Positions 1-11,098 are shown, counted from the stretch's first letter. The stretch is 41,511 bases of DNA from Candidatus Altimarinota bacterium (GCA_027046965.1 JALTWR010000020.1:1-41511); one strand, 5' to 3'. Numbers and translations: made by a program. Notes: a model not told the origin generated them from the sequence alone.

Positions 1-1116
1 GTGGAGATAACTGCAGTGAAGCCTGTTAAAAAATTATCTCTCCCGGACTACAATCTAGATGAAAAAGTAATAGATCTATTTCAAAACAAAGCCCAAGGAA
101 TTTTGATTTCATGAGCTCCAGGTGAAGGGAAAACCACCTTTGCACAAGCATTGGTAGAATTTTACGTAGAGCAAGACAAAATAGTAAAAACCATAGAATC
201 TCCTAGAGATTTATTAGTCCCAGAAGAAGTAACTCAATACAGCTTTTCCTATGCCCCCCATAATGAGATAAGAGATATATTATTACTCTCTAGACCCGAC
301 TTCACTGTGTATGATGAAGTAAGAAATACCGAAGATTTTATTTTGTTCAAGGATTTAAGACTTACCTGAATAGGTCTAATAGGGGTAATACACGCCACCA
401 GACCCATAGATAGTATCCAAAGATTTTTAGGAACTATAGAAATGGGGATTATTCCCCAAGTCGTAGATACAATTATATTCATTAAAGGAGGCAAAATAGC
501 AGAAATCTTCCAAACAAAACAGGTTGTAAAGGTTCCTGAAGGTTTGCAATCTGATGATTTAGCCCGCCCTGTAATACAAGTATTGGATTTTTTCACCCAG
601 GAAGTCAAATACGAAATATATTCATTTGGAGAGGAAGTAGTGGTTATACCGTTAGACCAAATAGAGAAAAAAGCCTCTCAGCAGCAAGGCGTGATGAAAT
701 ATGCAAAAGATGCTATAGATCAACAATTAAAACTTTTGATAAATGCACCATTTATAACTAGTATCAAATGAGCACACTCATTGGACTTGTATGTTCCAAA
801 TGCTTACAAGTGACAAATAATTGGTAAATGAGGAGCCAATATTTCTCAGCTGGAAAACAATCTAGGTATATCTATCAACGTCAAGCCACTAGAAGAAATT
901 CAAACGTTTGTGCCCAAAATAGAATATCAAAGACAGAGAAAAAGGGAAATAGCTACTGTTCATCTCCCTCCGGAATTGGTTGGTAAAACAGTATATCTTA
1001 TAATAGGAGACAGCATAATGTCTTCCAAAGTCCCTTCAGATGGCAAATTACATTTGAAGGGAGCTCAACTGATTAAAAAAATTAAAAGCCAAGGAATCAA
1101 AGTAGCAATAGCGTAA
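1..1116 (+). CDS. PIN/KH-domain ATPase (PilT-family, COG1855 type), 5' partial
   Basis: The last 371 codons of a P-loop ATPase whose start, and probably an N-terminal PIN nuclease domain, lie left of the window. Near residue 40 is GAPGEGKTT (Walker A), whose first glycine is TGA. It is followed by the family blocks KTIESPRDL, LLSRPDFTVYDEVR (Walker B/arginine region) and GVIHATRPIDSIQRF, then a DTIIFIKGGKI block and VKVPEGLQSDDLARPVI. Near residue 275 is the KH-domain loop IIGKGGANI, again with a TGA glycine. This order matches the PINc/VapC-type ATPases common in archaea and CPR bacteria, thought to act on RNA; the substrate is unknown. A true type IV pilus retraction ATPase is encoded separately at 8947-10074, so this gene should not be called pilT. 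It leads a run of four plus-strand genes. Confidence 0.85.
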
Positions 1117-1142
1117 AACTTTTACTTTGTTAACATATATAG

Positions 1143-2567
1143 ATGAACCATTACAATTTTTGAAAGATTATTGCGACTATGTGACCTGAAACAGACAAGG
1201 AAACTCTATTGATCAAACTTGTTCAATTTATAGATATCTTTAGGATAAACCTTTCCCATGTCAAAGAAACAACTCTAGAAAGATATATAGAAATTATTCA
1301 AAAAGCAGATAGCAGCAAAACCATATTGCTAGATACAAAATGAGCTGAAATAAGAACCAAAAATAAAGAAAATGTAGTTATTCCCAAATGATATACTTTG
1401 ATATTGTCTTACGAAGATATAGAATTACCAAAAAACAAAAAGCAAATTTTGATAAAAGTAGACTATGATTTAACGCAAGTTCCAAAAGAAGCAACAGTAT
1501 TTTTGGGGGATAATCTAGAATTTGAAATCTATAAAAAACAAGATTGAACCGTATTAATTAAAATTGAAAGCGAAATAACTATTACCCCAGGGATGAAGGT
1601 CTCTTTCAAAGGATTTTATCCTGATTTGCCTATTCTTTCTCAAAGAGAAAAGAAACTATTGAGATTAGGAATAAACAGAAAAGCCAATATGGTAGCAATT
1701 TCTTTCGTAAAAGATGCAACCGATATAGCACAAGTAAGAGAATATATTAAATCCTTGACCTCCGAAAACATTAAAATAATCGCTAAAATAGAGACACAAG
1801 AAGCCATAAAAAATATAGATGAAATATTAGAAGCAAGCGATGGTATTATGATAGCAAGATGAGATCTAGGAGTAAATCTACATGTGACAGAACTTCCGAG
1901 AGTGCAGCTTAATTTGTTAAAAAAAGCAAATGAGGTAGGTAAGCCTGTAATAATTGCCGGCGAAGTATTGGCTTCTATGGTTCATCAGCCTTTCCCTACG
2001 AGGGCTGAAATAGACGGAATAGTATTTAACTTACTTCAATGAGCCGATGCTTTTGTATTATCCAATGAAACAGCAATCTGAAAATACCCACTAGAAGCTA
2101 TACAGTGGTTACGTGAGATAATTATATCCAATCAAGATATGGTAGATATAAACCTTGATATCAAGGATATAAAAGTAAAAAAGGACAAACAGATTTCAGA
2201 TTATATAGCAAATTTGGCAATTCAAACAGCAAAAAAAATAGGAGCAAAGGCTATTATTTGCCCCACAGAAACCTGATATACAGCTTCTAGACTTGCATCT
2301 TTCAAATCTAATATCCCGATAATAGCCTTCACAAAAAATGAACAAACTTTTAAATATCTAAATTTATTATGGGGAGTAAAAGGGGTTAGAATCTCAGGAG
2401 AGTTTTCTTTGGATATGATAAAAAGGATTGGTAAAGAAATGATAAGAATGATATTCAAAGGCACAATAAGATTAGATGACAAAATACTACTGATACATTC
2501 TACCCTAGCTCAGAATGTTCCAAATATGATAAATGGAATAGAAGTTTTTAAATTCAAAGATATGTAA
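1143..2567 (+). CDS. pyk: Pyruvate kinase, with a divergent active-site loop
   Basis: 474 aa, the normal length. Pyruvate kinase makes pyruvate and ATP from phosphoenolpyruvate and ADP, the last step of glycolysis. Visible in order are KIIATMGPE at the N terminus, FRINLSH (substrate Arg and the K+-site Asn and Ser), LLDTKGAEIRT (metal/K+ Asp and Thr), IIAKIET (catalytic Lys), MIARGDLGV (Mg2+ Asp), PFPTRAEIDG and ADAFVLSNETAIGKYPLEA, then a C-terminal allosteric-type domain. Oddity: the usual ATQM(L)ESM segment reads AGEVLASM, so the conserved Thr involved in proton transfer is Gly and the Gln is Glu. LSGET is LSNET. The enzyme could be slow or altered, but no other function is suggested. The ATG follows the ATPase gene by 26 bases; no Shine-Dalgarno is visible. 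Confidence 0.93.
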
Positions 2568-2571
2568 ATAA

Positions 2572-3330
2572 ATGGCTGGACACAGTAAATGGCACAATAT
2601 CAGACATAAAAAAGCAGCTCAAGACGCTAAAAAAGCAAAAATTTATGCAAAGGTTGCTAAAATTATTGAACTAGCAGCTAGAAATTGAGCTGATCCTTCT
2701 CTAAATCCTGCACTTGCAGCTGCACTTGCAAAAGCTAAATCTTATAGCGTACCAAAAGATATTATCGAAAGGGCTATCAAAAAATGAAGCTGACAACTGG
2801 AATGAGAAAAATTGGAAGAAATAATCTACGAAGGTTATGGCCCAGGAGGTACAGCTCTTTTGATCAAAGCTATCACATCCAACAAAAATAGGACTAACTC
2901 TAATGTTAGATCCATCTTAAGCAAATATGGATGAAGTCTAGGCTCACCAGGAAGTGTGTGATGGCAATTTGAAGAAAAATGAATGATAATAATTGATGGT
3001 AAAATCAACAAAAAACTTGAAAAAGGCAAAAAGATTGAAGAGGTCTTGCCACTAGACCCTGAAAGTATTGAAGAGGAGATATTGAATTTTGATATTGAAG
3101 ATTTTGAATTAGAGGATAGACTTTTAAGTGTGATAACTTCTAAGGATAATTTTGCTAAAGTAGCTAAAGAATTGGAACAGACTGGATTCCATCTCAAAGA
3201 ATATGAACTCGAATACTTACCACAAAATAAGGTCGCTTTATCTCCTCAAGATGAAGAAAAGCTGATCAAGCTAATTGAGGCCTTAGAAGAAGATGATGAT
3301 ATTGACAGAGTTTATCACAATGCCGATTAA
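2572..3330 (+). CDS. yebC: YebC/PmpR-family protein
   Basis: 252 aa, full length for the family. It opens with the signature [21 protein letters not shown], continues with [19 protein letters not shown] and [13 protein letters not shown], and has [18 protein letters not shown] before the acidic C-terminal half. YebC proteins are cytoplasmic. They were first described as DNA-binding regulators, and some members are now linked to translation of difficult peptide stretches such as polyproline on the ribosome. Several conserved glycines are TGA, as in GSPGSVGWQFE. It starts 4 bases after the pyk stop and is almost certainly co-transcribed. Confidence 0.95.
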
Positions 3331-3333
3331 CCA

Positions 3334-3921
3334 ATGACCTACACAAGTACTACTCAATCTGCCGACAAGGTATTTCCAGGCCAAGCTAAAAATGAAAAAG
3401 TTTTGATTTTTAAAAAAGAAAATGGTCTTAGCTATCTATCCGCTAACTCAAGATTTATAGTAACCATCCTGATAGTTTCTACAATCACATTTGCTATATC
3501 ATATTTGTACCTAAACATTTATTTGGCACTACTGTTAACTGTTTTAATTGTTTTATTGGGTATTATCTTGCTATTTTATTTTCGAAACAATTCTTTTTTT
3601 ATACTAACTAACAAAAGACTTATAAAATTTATAAAAAACAGTCTATTTGCGGAACATTCAAAGGAATTAAAAATAGATCAAATAAATGAACTAACTTTTA
3701 CAAAAATCTGACTATTTCCTAAGCTTTTAAATTACTGAAACATCAAGATTATCTGAAAAGATAAAGAGGCAGCTATTTGGGTTAGGTGAATAACCTATCC
3801 TGACGAAATTGTTCAATACATTTCTAGACTTAGAGATTTTTTAATAGAAAATCCCGACTTTGATTATCAGGAAATTACCCCCTTTATCCCCAGGAAAATC
3901 AGAAAAAGTAAAAAAATATAA
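3334..3921 (+). CDS. Two-helix membrane protein with a PH-like domain
   Basis: 195 aa. The first 45 residues are polar. Two adjacent hydrophobic segments follow (about residues 45-62 and 66-86, SRFIVTILIVSTITFAIS and a Leu/Ile/Val-rich stretch). After them comes a domain beginning FFILTNKRLIKFIKNSLF, the usual entry to bacterial PH-like (DUF304/bPH) domains. Three or four glycines in the C-terminal half are TGA, without which the ORF would appear to end at 3711. It starts 3 bases after yebC and ends 2 bases before the convergent glycosyltransferase. The family call rests on topology and one motif, so the function is unknown. Confidence 0.7.
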
Positions 3922-3923
3922 CA

Positions 3924-5018
3924 CTATTTTTTTGATTTCTGAGCTATTTTTTGGTATAGGCTACGATACTCTGTCAACCATCTCTCAAAGCTGAATCTAT
4001 GCATAAGATCTTGTTTACCTTTGCTTCCTATTTTATGACGCAAAGAAGGCTCTCTAATCAGCATATGTAATATTCAAATAGCCTCTTGAACACTTTCAAA
4101 AAGAAATCAGTTTTCTCAATGTTTTATGACCTCTTCCACTCCTGGAATTTTACGTGATACCACTGGCTTTCACAAACACATGGCCTCTAATACAGCTAAA
4201 GGTACGGCTTCAGAAAAAGAAGTAAATAAAAATATATCAATCAGAGCTAGCTTATGAATCGCCTCGGGATGAGGTAGCCATCAAGAGATTTTAACATTAG
4301 AGGGAAAATTAAACTTTGAGAGAGTATCACCTCATCATATCCACCAAAACTCTATATTTCAATGTCTAACAAAGTGATTAGCTATTTCTCAAAAAAGCTC
4401 AGGGCCTTTAATTTTGACCAATCTCCCCATATTTGCTACAACAATATTTTGAGATTTATTATCCTTTTGCCCATGATGTTTTTCTATTGCTCTACAATTA
4501 AAAGTATTAGAAATCCATCAGGCCTTTATCCCATTGGAGTTGAATACTTGAGCTTCAAATTTAGAGTTTCCTATCACTTCTCCTCCAAATTTAAAAGCTA
4601 TTTTTTCAAACAATTTATAAAGCTTTTGTTTTAAAGGTCAAAAATCTGGATCTAAAAAAGCAATTCAATGTATAGAATATATTGTTTTAGAAGACCTCCC
4701 CAAAATCCTCAGCACTAGTCTGCCCAGAAATCAAGCCTTTGACGAATGAAGGTGATATGCATCAGCATCTAAGTCTTTCAAAATACGCCATAAATTAATA
4801 GCCGCCTTAATATCCTGAATTAGATTAATCTTTCTTTGAGCATAAGGCCATTGTATAAATTTTGTGTTTTTACCAAAATATTTTTGAAAATCTTGCGGAG
4901 TTTCTTCTCTAAGAGAATAAACTATAATATGCTCAATATCATTTAACCCGCTAGTTAGATTTACCAAAAAATCAAAAACGCCCCCTCCAAACGCTTCAAC
5001 AATATGCACTACTCTCAT
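3924..5018 (-). CDS. Glycosyltransferase family 4 (GT-B fold)
   Basis: 364 aa, the usual GT4 length. The N terminus MRVVHIVEAFGGGVFDFLVNL is the acceptor-side Rossmann entry with its glycine loop. HLHSSKAGFLGRL follows, and the C-terminal donor domain has NIVVANMGRLVKIKGPELF, VKISGWLPHPE and FTSFSEAVPLAVLEAMCLGKPVV. The last contains the EX7E nucleotide-sugar motif (Glu270 and Glu278). It probably transfers a sugar from a nucleotide donor to a surface polysaccharide or lipid carrier; neither substrate can be read from the sequence. Seventeen or more TGA glycines occur, including two in tandem (WIGGGDT). It is the last gene of its minus-strand group and converges on the membrane protein gene. 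Confidence 0.9.
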
Positions 5019-5077
5019 AAAATCTACTACAAAAATAAAGACAACCCAACTATATCTACCTTAAAATTTATTTCAAC

Positions 5078-5095
5078 TTAGTATTCACATACTAA
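5078..5095. repeat. Perfect inverted repeat at the 3' end of the 5092-5883 gene
   Basis: TTAGTAT-TCAC-ATACTAA, 7-bp arms and a 4-base loop. It overlaps the TAG stop of the minus-strand gene at 5092-5883. On the minus strand it is followed by an A/T-rich stretch but not a clean U tract, so it may be a weak terminator or an mRNA 3'-end hairpin. Confidence 0.4.
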
Positions 5096-5883
5096 ACTAG
5101 AAAGGTGTATTTCACTTCAATAATCGGTTTATCACCAGCACCAAGAAGACTCAAGGTAGTGCTAACATGCTTATCCATAATTTCCATAGACCTACTAACT
5201 AACTGGTCCTTTTGCCCTCTTAAGGATTCCAAAGCTTGTATCATATTAATAAATTCAGGCCAAAAAGCAGAAAAAAATTGCTCAAGTAAAGCTCTATTGT
5301 ATACAAATATTTGTTGCCCCTCGTTAGTCATATTTAAAACATTAACATTTGGCTTCAGTACCTTAGCAACAGCAACTTCCTTATGACCTCAAGTAAGCTT
5401 GACAACCTTAGCTCATCCATTTTTTGCTCCTTCGACAAACTTATCTATAACTTTTATATCTTTCTCTCACAAATCAAATTTCCCAGTAGAGGTATGTAAA
5501 ACTCACATATATCCGCAACCTTTTAATGGATTTGGTGAATTATCATTTGAATGCTCATGATTATCTGTATGGAATCTAAGATTAGACGATCATCATCTAA
5601 TCAACATATATCAGGTAACGATATCTTCCTTTAAATCGCTTATATTTACATCAGGCTGATCTAAAACCTCCTTTAACACACTCCACACCACAGCAAATAT
5701 ACCAGCATCTGCCCCTGGCACTGCTAAAGGAGCTTCTTTAGCGTCCTCTAAATCATATCTTCCATCAACACATCTTGCTAAAACCTTTGATAAATCACCT
5801 TGCGTTGACTTCAAAACTTGTAAAGTTAATCCATCTCAACCAACAAAGCTGTTAGGCTCTTCATTTACAAAATCTCTTTCCAT
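5092..5883 (-). CDS. Possible metal-dependent carbonic anhydrase-like protein
   Basis: 263 aa, no signal peptide or membrane segment. The only catalytic-looking features are ARCVDGRYD (Cys38-x-Asp40-x-Arg42) and, later, RFHTDNHEHSND followed by KGCGYMG (His105, 109, 111 and Cys123). The order Cys-x-Asp-x-Arg then His then Cys resembles the zinc or cadmium site of beta/zeta-type carbonic anhydrases. Cadmium-type carbonic anhydrase repeats have a similar C..H..C ligand set and a GCG-like segment. The metal-site reading is my inference; I see no other family. It has its own near-consensus promoter (5918-5945), so it is likely a single-gene unit. A protein that hydrates CO2 would be notable in a genome of this reduced type. 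Confidence 0.45.
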
Positions 5884-5917
5884 TACAAAACCCTTAAGAA
5901 TTTAAAAAGCAAGAACA

Positions 5918-5945
5918 ACTATAGCCTTTTACCAGCAATTATCAA
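5918..5945 (-). promoter_or_regulatory. Sigma70-like promoter for the 5092-5883 gene
   Basis: Reading the minus strand, TTGATA, a 16-base spacer, then TATAGT. It starts 35-62 bases upstream of the ATG at 5883. Four to five of six bases match consensus in each box. Confidence 0.5.
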
Positions 5946-5968
5946 GTGTTTTAAAATTTTTTTGTTAA

Positions 5969-7978
5969 TTAATTATCAGTATAAACTCTAATAGGAAACT
6001 TATCATCGACAATATGTCCTTTAATAACGCTCAAACATTTAATTACATTTCTTTGCCAATTAATGGGATCTGAAGCATAAATATGATTATCCTCATTACC
6101 ATACCTTGAAAGTTGGTCTATTCTCCAATATTTACCCAAAAATGGATTGGTCAAAGCTCTAAAAATGGCCTTAGCTCCATCTTGAGGGGTATCAAAAGCA
6201 ATCCTATTGCCCCTATCATTATTGCCCACATTACCAACATTCCATTTAGAACTCAGATTGTGACCTAATCCAGATTCAGCAAATCAAATACAGATACCAA
6301 CATCTATATCCACATTTGTACCAGATTGTGCATTTTGCCACAAAGCAACATCTTTAAATTCATCTATAGCATATTTTTGCAAAAATTGCTCCCTCCTTTG
6401 AGCAACAGTTGTTCAAGTTATACCTTTAGATAATTTGGAGATATCAATCTTTCTTTGCATAATATCCTTTTGATATTTTACCTGATATTTCAATGGCAAT
6501 TTAGCAGGATCAGGATAAACAGATAAGTCCATAGTCTCAAGCGGGTCCATCAGGTTGCCATATTTCCATACCTCAAAATGCAAATGAGGTCAAGAAGATA
6601 GATTTCCAGCTCCTGGTGTTCATGGAAGCCCTCCAACTAATCCGATTAATTGCCCACGTTGTACAAAATCTCCCTCTTTAACCAAAATCTTTGATAAATG
6701 AAGGTATACCGTCACATATCAATGATTATGCAATATCATTAGCCATTTCAATCACTTACCATCATATACTTTGTATACAACCCCATCAGCTGGAGCATAT
6801 ATTTCCTCTCACTGAGAAGCACGAATATCTATAGCTCAATGATCAATTCATAATGCTTTCCTATACTCTTCATCTGCAAAGAATGAAGAAATACCTCTAA
6901 AATCAACAACCGGCCACGACATAAACTTATCACTATCAGGAACAGTATCGCTATCAATAAGACGAGAAATATCTATGTCTTCCCCAGATGCACTTAAGGA
7001 AACTTTCTGATTCGCTCTAGCTACCAATCATGAAAGCTGCTGTTCCAATAACTCTTTTTGAGAAGCTACAGCATGATATTGAAAGTCCACAAGGTTTTTT
7101 TCTTCCTTGAAAAATTTAAGTAAATCCACAAGGTATTTTTTTTGAGCTCTAAGCAAGTCCATTTCCATTTGGTACTGTTCAATCTCTTCTTTATATTTGC
7201 TCCTTAAGTCTTTTATCTTTAGCGATAATGTCTCGTATTGCTTTTTTTTGACACGTAAGATATCTACCAGCTCTTTAATTTGATATCACAAAGACTTAAC
7301 AATATTCTCTTTTACCAAAGAGTCTGCTATAGTATCTTGAGAGTTTACCAAAAGCTTAATATCATCTATATAAAAATTATCATCTATGGTATAAAACTCA
7401 TTTTTAATACGATATAATGCCTCTGTATAAAGCAAGAGCTGCTCTTTACTATCTTGAAGTTGAACAGAAAGCTGATCTATTTCTTTTTTAAGTTTAAAAT
7501 ATTTTCTAGTTAAAATGTCAATTCTCAGCATACGATTGTCCATTTCCTTTTGGAGACGCTTTACATTTAGTATTAATTGACTGACAACCTTCTGGGTTTG
7601 AGAATATTTTTGAGAGATTCTAAGTTTCCTATTTAGTAAGTCAGCAAAATCTTTATCTATTTCGTCCAATTCTTTAGAGATTTCAGCTATTTGAGCTTGA
7701 GCAACCTGAATAGACATAATAGCTCAATAGGAAGTATCGTTAAATACTTTGTTAATCAATGTTTGTTCCCTAGCTCTAAAATCTAAAATAGCCCTAGCCT
7801 TCCAATTGGGATTGCTCAATTGTGATTCATCCAATTCATCAAACAAGAATTTTTCCCCTGAAAGTTGGGCACCTGTAATTGAAGTTCCTCAACTTAAAGA
7901 AGAAATAGCACCCGTACTAGCCTGTACCACATTTGTTAACACAATTAATAGTATCAATCCTCCTACAAACTTTTTCAT
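5969..7978 (-). CDS. Secreted peptidoglycan hydrolase: coiled coil + M23 (LytM) + lysozyme-like domain
   Basis: 669 aa. A signal peptide (MKKFVGGLILLIVLTNVVQA) is followed by a long coiled coil (about residues 85-320, rich in Glu, Lys, Leu and Gln). Next is an M23 metallopeptidase core: GIDHGAIDIRA (zinc His and Asp), VTVYLHLSK and GPHLHFEVWKYG (HxH). The C-terminal 190 residues contain CIGFAESGLGHNLSSKWNVGN, which resembles a lysozyme/transglycosylase fold with a candidate catalytic Glu in AESGL; that domain call is weaker. The coiled coil is like that of EnvC/PcsB division hydrolases. The protein should cut cell-wall peptides and possibly glycans outside the membrane. Its ATG overlaps the stop of the upstream sortase gene (TAATG), so the two are translationally coupled. 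Confidence 0.88.
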
Positions 7979-8853
7979 TATTCTTTAAAAGATAAAGGTA
8001 AATTGTCAATTTTTTCAAATACCACCATAATTCTTTGAGCATCTGTTCCAATCGGATAACATCCCATCAGTGTTAAATACTCACCACTAAGATAAGAAGC
8101 ATAATAATCATTTACTCCTGAAGGCCAGACTATTTTCCTATCTATCATTTTGTATTGATAGTACTTACCTTTTCGCCATATTTCCAATATATCTCATTTT
8201 TTGAGTAATGGAATTTTAGCAAAAATATCTCAATAGGGGTTTTTCTTTCGCCAATAGTAGCTCGTATGACCAAATATCAGCGTGTTTCATTTTTCTCCAG
8301 GAGAAGCTGTATGAGGATACTTAACCACTCACTTATACAATTCTTTGTCAAAATCTCCTTTGGCAAGTTTTTCTGGGGTATAATACACAATATTTAATAT
8401 AGGGGCTTGAATACCAAGTTTGGGTATAGCAAGTCTATTATCTGGAGGCAAAAGATTAAACTCAAAGTCTATTTTTACTAGTTGACTCCTCAAAAAAGAA
8501 TCTATATCAGGAAGAGCTATATCATTTGTAGGAATTGTAATGGTATCTAGCTTATCCAGAGTCTTTTTTAACTGACTAGAATTAACTTTGGAGTTAGAAT
8601 TCAAAGCAGTAAAATGTTGAGAAATTTTCTCATAGTTTTCAGAACTGGTGTTTTCTCCATTTTGACTTGTTGTAAATATGGCAGCAAGAACCTTTTGATA
8701 AGTAGGAAAATTTATAGCTGAAAGTCCTAAAGTAAACACTATGCCATTAATTATCAAAAAAGTTAGTACCTCGTTGAATATTTTTATAAATCTTTTATTT
8801 TTTTTGGATTTTCTTTTTTTCTTTTTGGGCTTTATTTCCTCCAATGATGGCAT
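7978..8853 (-). CDS. Membrane-anchored sortase
   Basis: 291 aa. A lysine-rich cytoplasmic N terminus (KPKKKKRKSKKNKR) precedes one membrane helix (about residues 30-55) and a linker. The sortase beta-barrel begins at NRLAIPKLGIQAPI. Catalytic residues are visible: FGHTSYYW (His196), TLMGCYPIG (Cys265) and AQR (Arg274). Sortases cut LPxTG-like signals and attach proteins to the cell wall. The spacing (His-69-Cys-9-Arg) is nearly the same as in the sortase domain at the end of the 24450-27941 protein. The gene is coupled to the wall hydrolase downstream, suggesting anchoring and wall cutting are co-expressed. The ATG at 8853 is preceded in frame by a stop 24 bases upstream. Confidence 0.92.
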
Positions 8854-8893
8854 TCCATCTCAACTTAATTTAATAAATTATTTTCACATATAA

Positions 8894-8922
8894 ATTTTAT
8901 CGCTAGTAACTAAATTTGTCAA
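8894..8922 (-). promoter_or_regulatory. Promoter of the sortase-hydrolase operon
   Basis: On the minus strand, an exact TTGACA box (8917-8922), a 17-base spacer and TAAAAT (8894-8899). It lies 41-69 bases upstream of the sortase ATG, in the 93-base gap after pilT. Confidence 0.65.
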
Positions 8923-8946
8923 AAGGAGCACTTGACAACAAGTTGT

Positions 8947-10074
8947 TTATCATGCTGGCCTAAAATATTGTTTTCAGTTTTTGTAATGATCTATTAATAG
9001 CTTGAACGTTTCCATATCCCTTACATGAGGTAATGCCACATTAATATCTATCTCTCCTCTTGCTACCAAATAAGCCAAACTTTGATCCATTGTGTTCATT
9101 CCTTCTCATTGTCCCATTTCAATCATAGAAAATATTTGATGCAACTTTTTTTCTCTAATTAAATTAGCAATAGCTCTATTGTTTATCATTATCTCCCTGG
9201 CAGCTACTCTTCCTGTTTCATCTTTTTTGGGAAAAAGTTTTTGAGATATCACAGCAGTTAATGACATAGAAAGTTGAACCGCTACCTGATTTTGCTGATG
9301 AGGTGGAAAAACGTCAATAATACGAGAAATAGTCTGAACAGCATCAATTGTATGCAAAGTCGAAAGCACCAAGTGACCTGTTTCAACTAGAGTCAAAACA
9401 GATGAAATACTTTCTAAATCTCTCATCTCACCCACCATAATCACATCTGGATCCTGTCTCATAGCATACTTCAAGGCATCTTGCCAATTCTCAGAATGTT
9501 TACCTATCTGCCTTTGCGTAATCAGCGATTTCTTGGGCTTGTACAAATATTCTATGGGATCTTCTAAAGTTAAGATATGAACTTTCCTAACTTCATTTAT
9601 AAAGTCCACCATAGCTGAAAGAGTTGTAGACTTACCAGAACCTGTGGGTCATGTTACTAATATAAGACCGGAGTTTTTGAGCAACAATTTTTTGACCATC
9701 GGATAATCCAACTGAATATCCTCCAAAGCATAAGGATATGATGCAAGCTTCCTCATAGCCAGAGAGATACCTTCTTGAGAGAGAAAAACATTAATCCTAA
9801 ATCTATATCTGTCCATCTGATATGCAGCATCTATTTCTTTTCACTTTAGTAATAGCTCTAACTTATCTTTAGGAAGAATAATCTTTAAAAAATTCCAGAC
9901 GTCTTCATAATTAAATTTTATATCTGGAAAAGATTTAAGATCACCCACAGCTGTTCTTACATAAAGAGGTAATTTTTCCCTGATATGAATATCAGAGACT
10001 TTATAGTTAACCACTGAAGAAAGGACCTTGTAAACCTTATTTTCTCATATTACTTGAGCAGTAGAATCTCACAT
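8947..10074 (-). CDS. pilT: Type IV pilus retraction ATPase PilT
   Basis: 375 aa, typical length. It carries SDIHIREKLPLYVR near the N terminus, VTGPTGSGKSTT (Walker A, about residue 140, first Gly is TGA), LEDPIEYLY with Asp box, RQDPDVIMVGEMRD (Walker B), STLHTIDAVQTISRI (His box), and IANLIREKKLHQIFSMIEMGQ followed by GMNTMDQSL. The last two blocks mark PilT rather than PilB. This hexameric motor depolymerises pili, driving twitching or DNA uptake. Only one prepilin (14831-15493) is seen in the window, so the rest of the pilus machinery must be elsewhere. It has its own exact consensus promoter. The in-frame region upstream of ATG 10074 ends at a TAA after ten codons. Confidence 0.94.
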
Positions 10075-10108
10075 AAGTAAATCTATAAATGTAATTTTTG
10101 CTATTTAA

Positions 10109-10137
10109 ATTATACTTTTCATTATTACAATTGTCAA
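10109..10137 (-). promoter_or_regulatory. Exact consensus promoter of pilT
   Basis: On the minus strand, TTGACA (10132-10137), 17-base spacer, TATAAT (10109-10114). Both boxes match sigma70 consensus perfectly. Predicted start near 10102, giving a leader of about 28 bases to ATG 10074. Confidence 0.8.
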
Positions 10138-10206
10138 AAAAGACGGAGATTGTTTTTGGGAAAATAATTCATATAAATAAGACCACTACTTAATAAAAAT
10201 ACCCTA

Positions 10207-11097
10207 ATGAAAGAGGAAACTAAAAATATAATATATAATGCATATTGGGTCATATTAGAAGATAACAAACTAATATGGCTAACTACCCTAACTACCTTTA
10301 TTCATTCCATTATAATCACCGGGTATATCATATGGCAAATATATATTTTTTTAAATGGTGCTAACTTAAATGAAAGCTTTGCAATAGCTGGGCTTTTTTT
10401 GCAATACATAAAATCTCTTACCCAATCACCTGGGCGAATTACATTTTTAATCATATGAGGAATTGTAGCACTAATATTTTATCTCTTACTTCCTCCTATA
10501 GGATATTCCAGCATAATTTATCGGCTAAGCGGCAAGACGTCAAATAGTATATCTTCAAGCATATGAAAATGAGTACTGAAGTTTTTCCCAATGTTTGAAT
10601 ATTTTTGAATGATTTCTTTACTATCTCCTTTTTTAATATTTATTACTGCATCTAGACTTTATTTTATGCATATCTTAAACCAACCTCTGGTAATAACCAT
10701 ACTTATAATTTGGAGTCTGTTATCAATAGGAACCTCTTTTTTCTTAGCCTATACCCCTTTTATCATCGTACTAGAAAACAAGCCTGTATTAACTGCTATC
10801 AGAGAAAGTGCTCAGCTTGCTATAATGAACGTAAAAACTACTGCTAAATTTTTGATTTTAAAATATTTTTTAGCGGTAAGATTTATTACAAATATAATAT
10901 TACTTTTAGGAGTGCCAATGAGTATAGCCTATTTTGCATTTAAAACTTGAGCTCAGACAAACGTAATTCACAATATTTTACTATGGCTATTTGCACTAGT
11001 ATTTGTTTTAATAGCTTACATAAATGGAATTATAGAAGCATTCTTTTTGGCATACTGGTATACTATCTACAAATACATCAAATGAATAGTAGAATAG
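10207..11097 (+). CDS. Multi-pass membrane protein, unknown function
   Basis: 296 aa, about six hydrophobic segments (roughly residues 22-44, 80-100, 134-152, 157-182, 215-240, 255-285). I recognise no catalytic motif. Between segments 4 and 5 is IIVLENKPVLTAIRESAQLA, an amphipathic cytoplasmic-looking linker of the kind seen in DUF4013/GPDPase-membrane-domain-like proteins. The gene at 33170-34075 has the same layout and may be a distant paralogue. TGA glycines at 10456-10458, 10561-10563, 10567-10569, 10603-10605 and elsewhere must be read through. It is alone on its strand and ends 1 base before the stop of the convergent der gene. Confidence 0.75.
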
Positions 11098-11098
11098 G

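Noticed and set aside
1-1116. Calling the first gene pilT
   Set aside because: It has a KH domain and PIN-type ATPase blocks; the true PilT is at 8947-10074.
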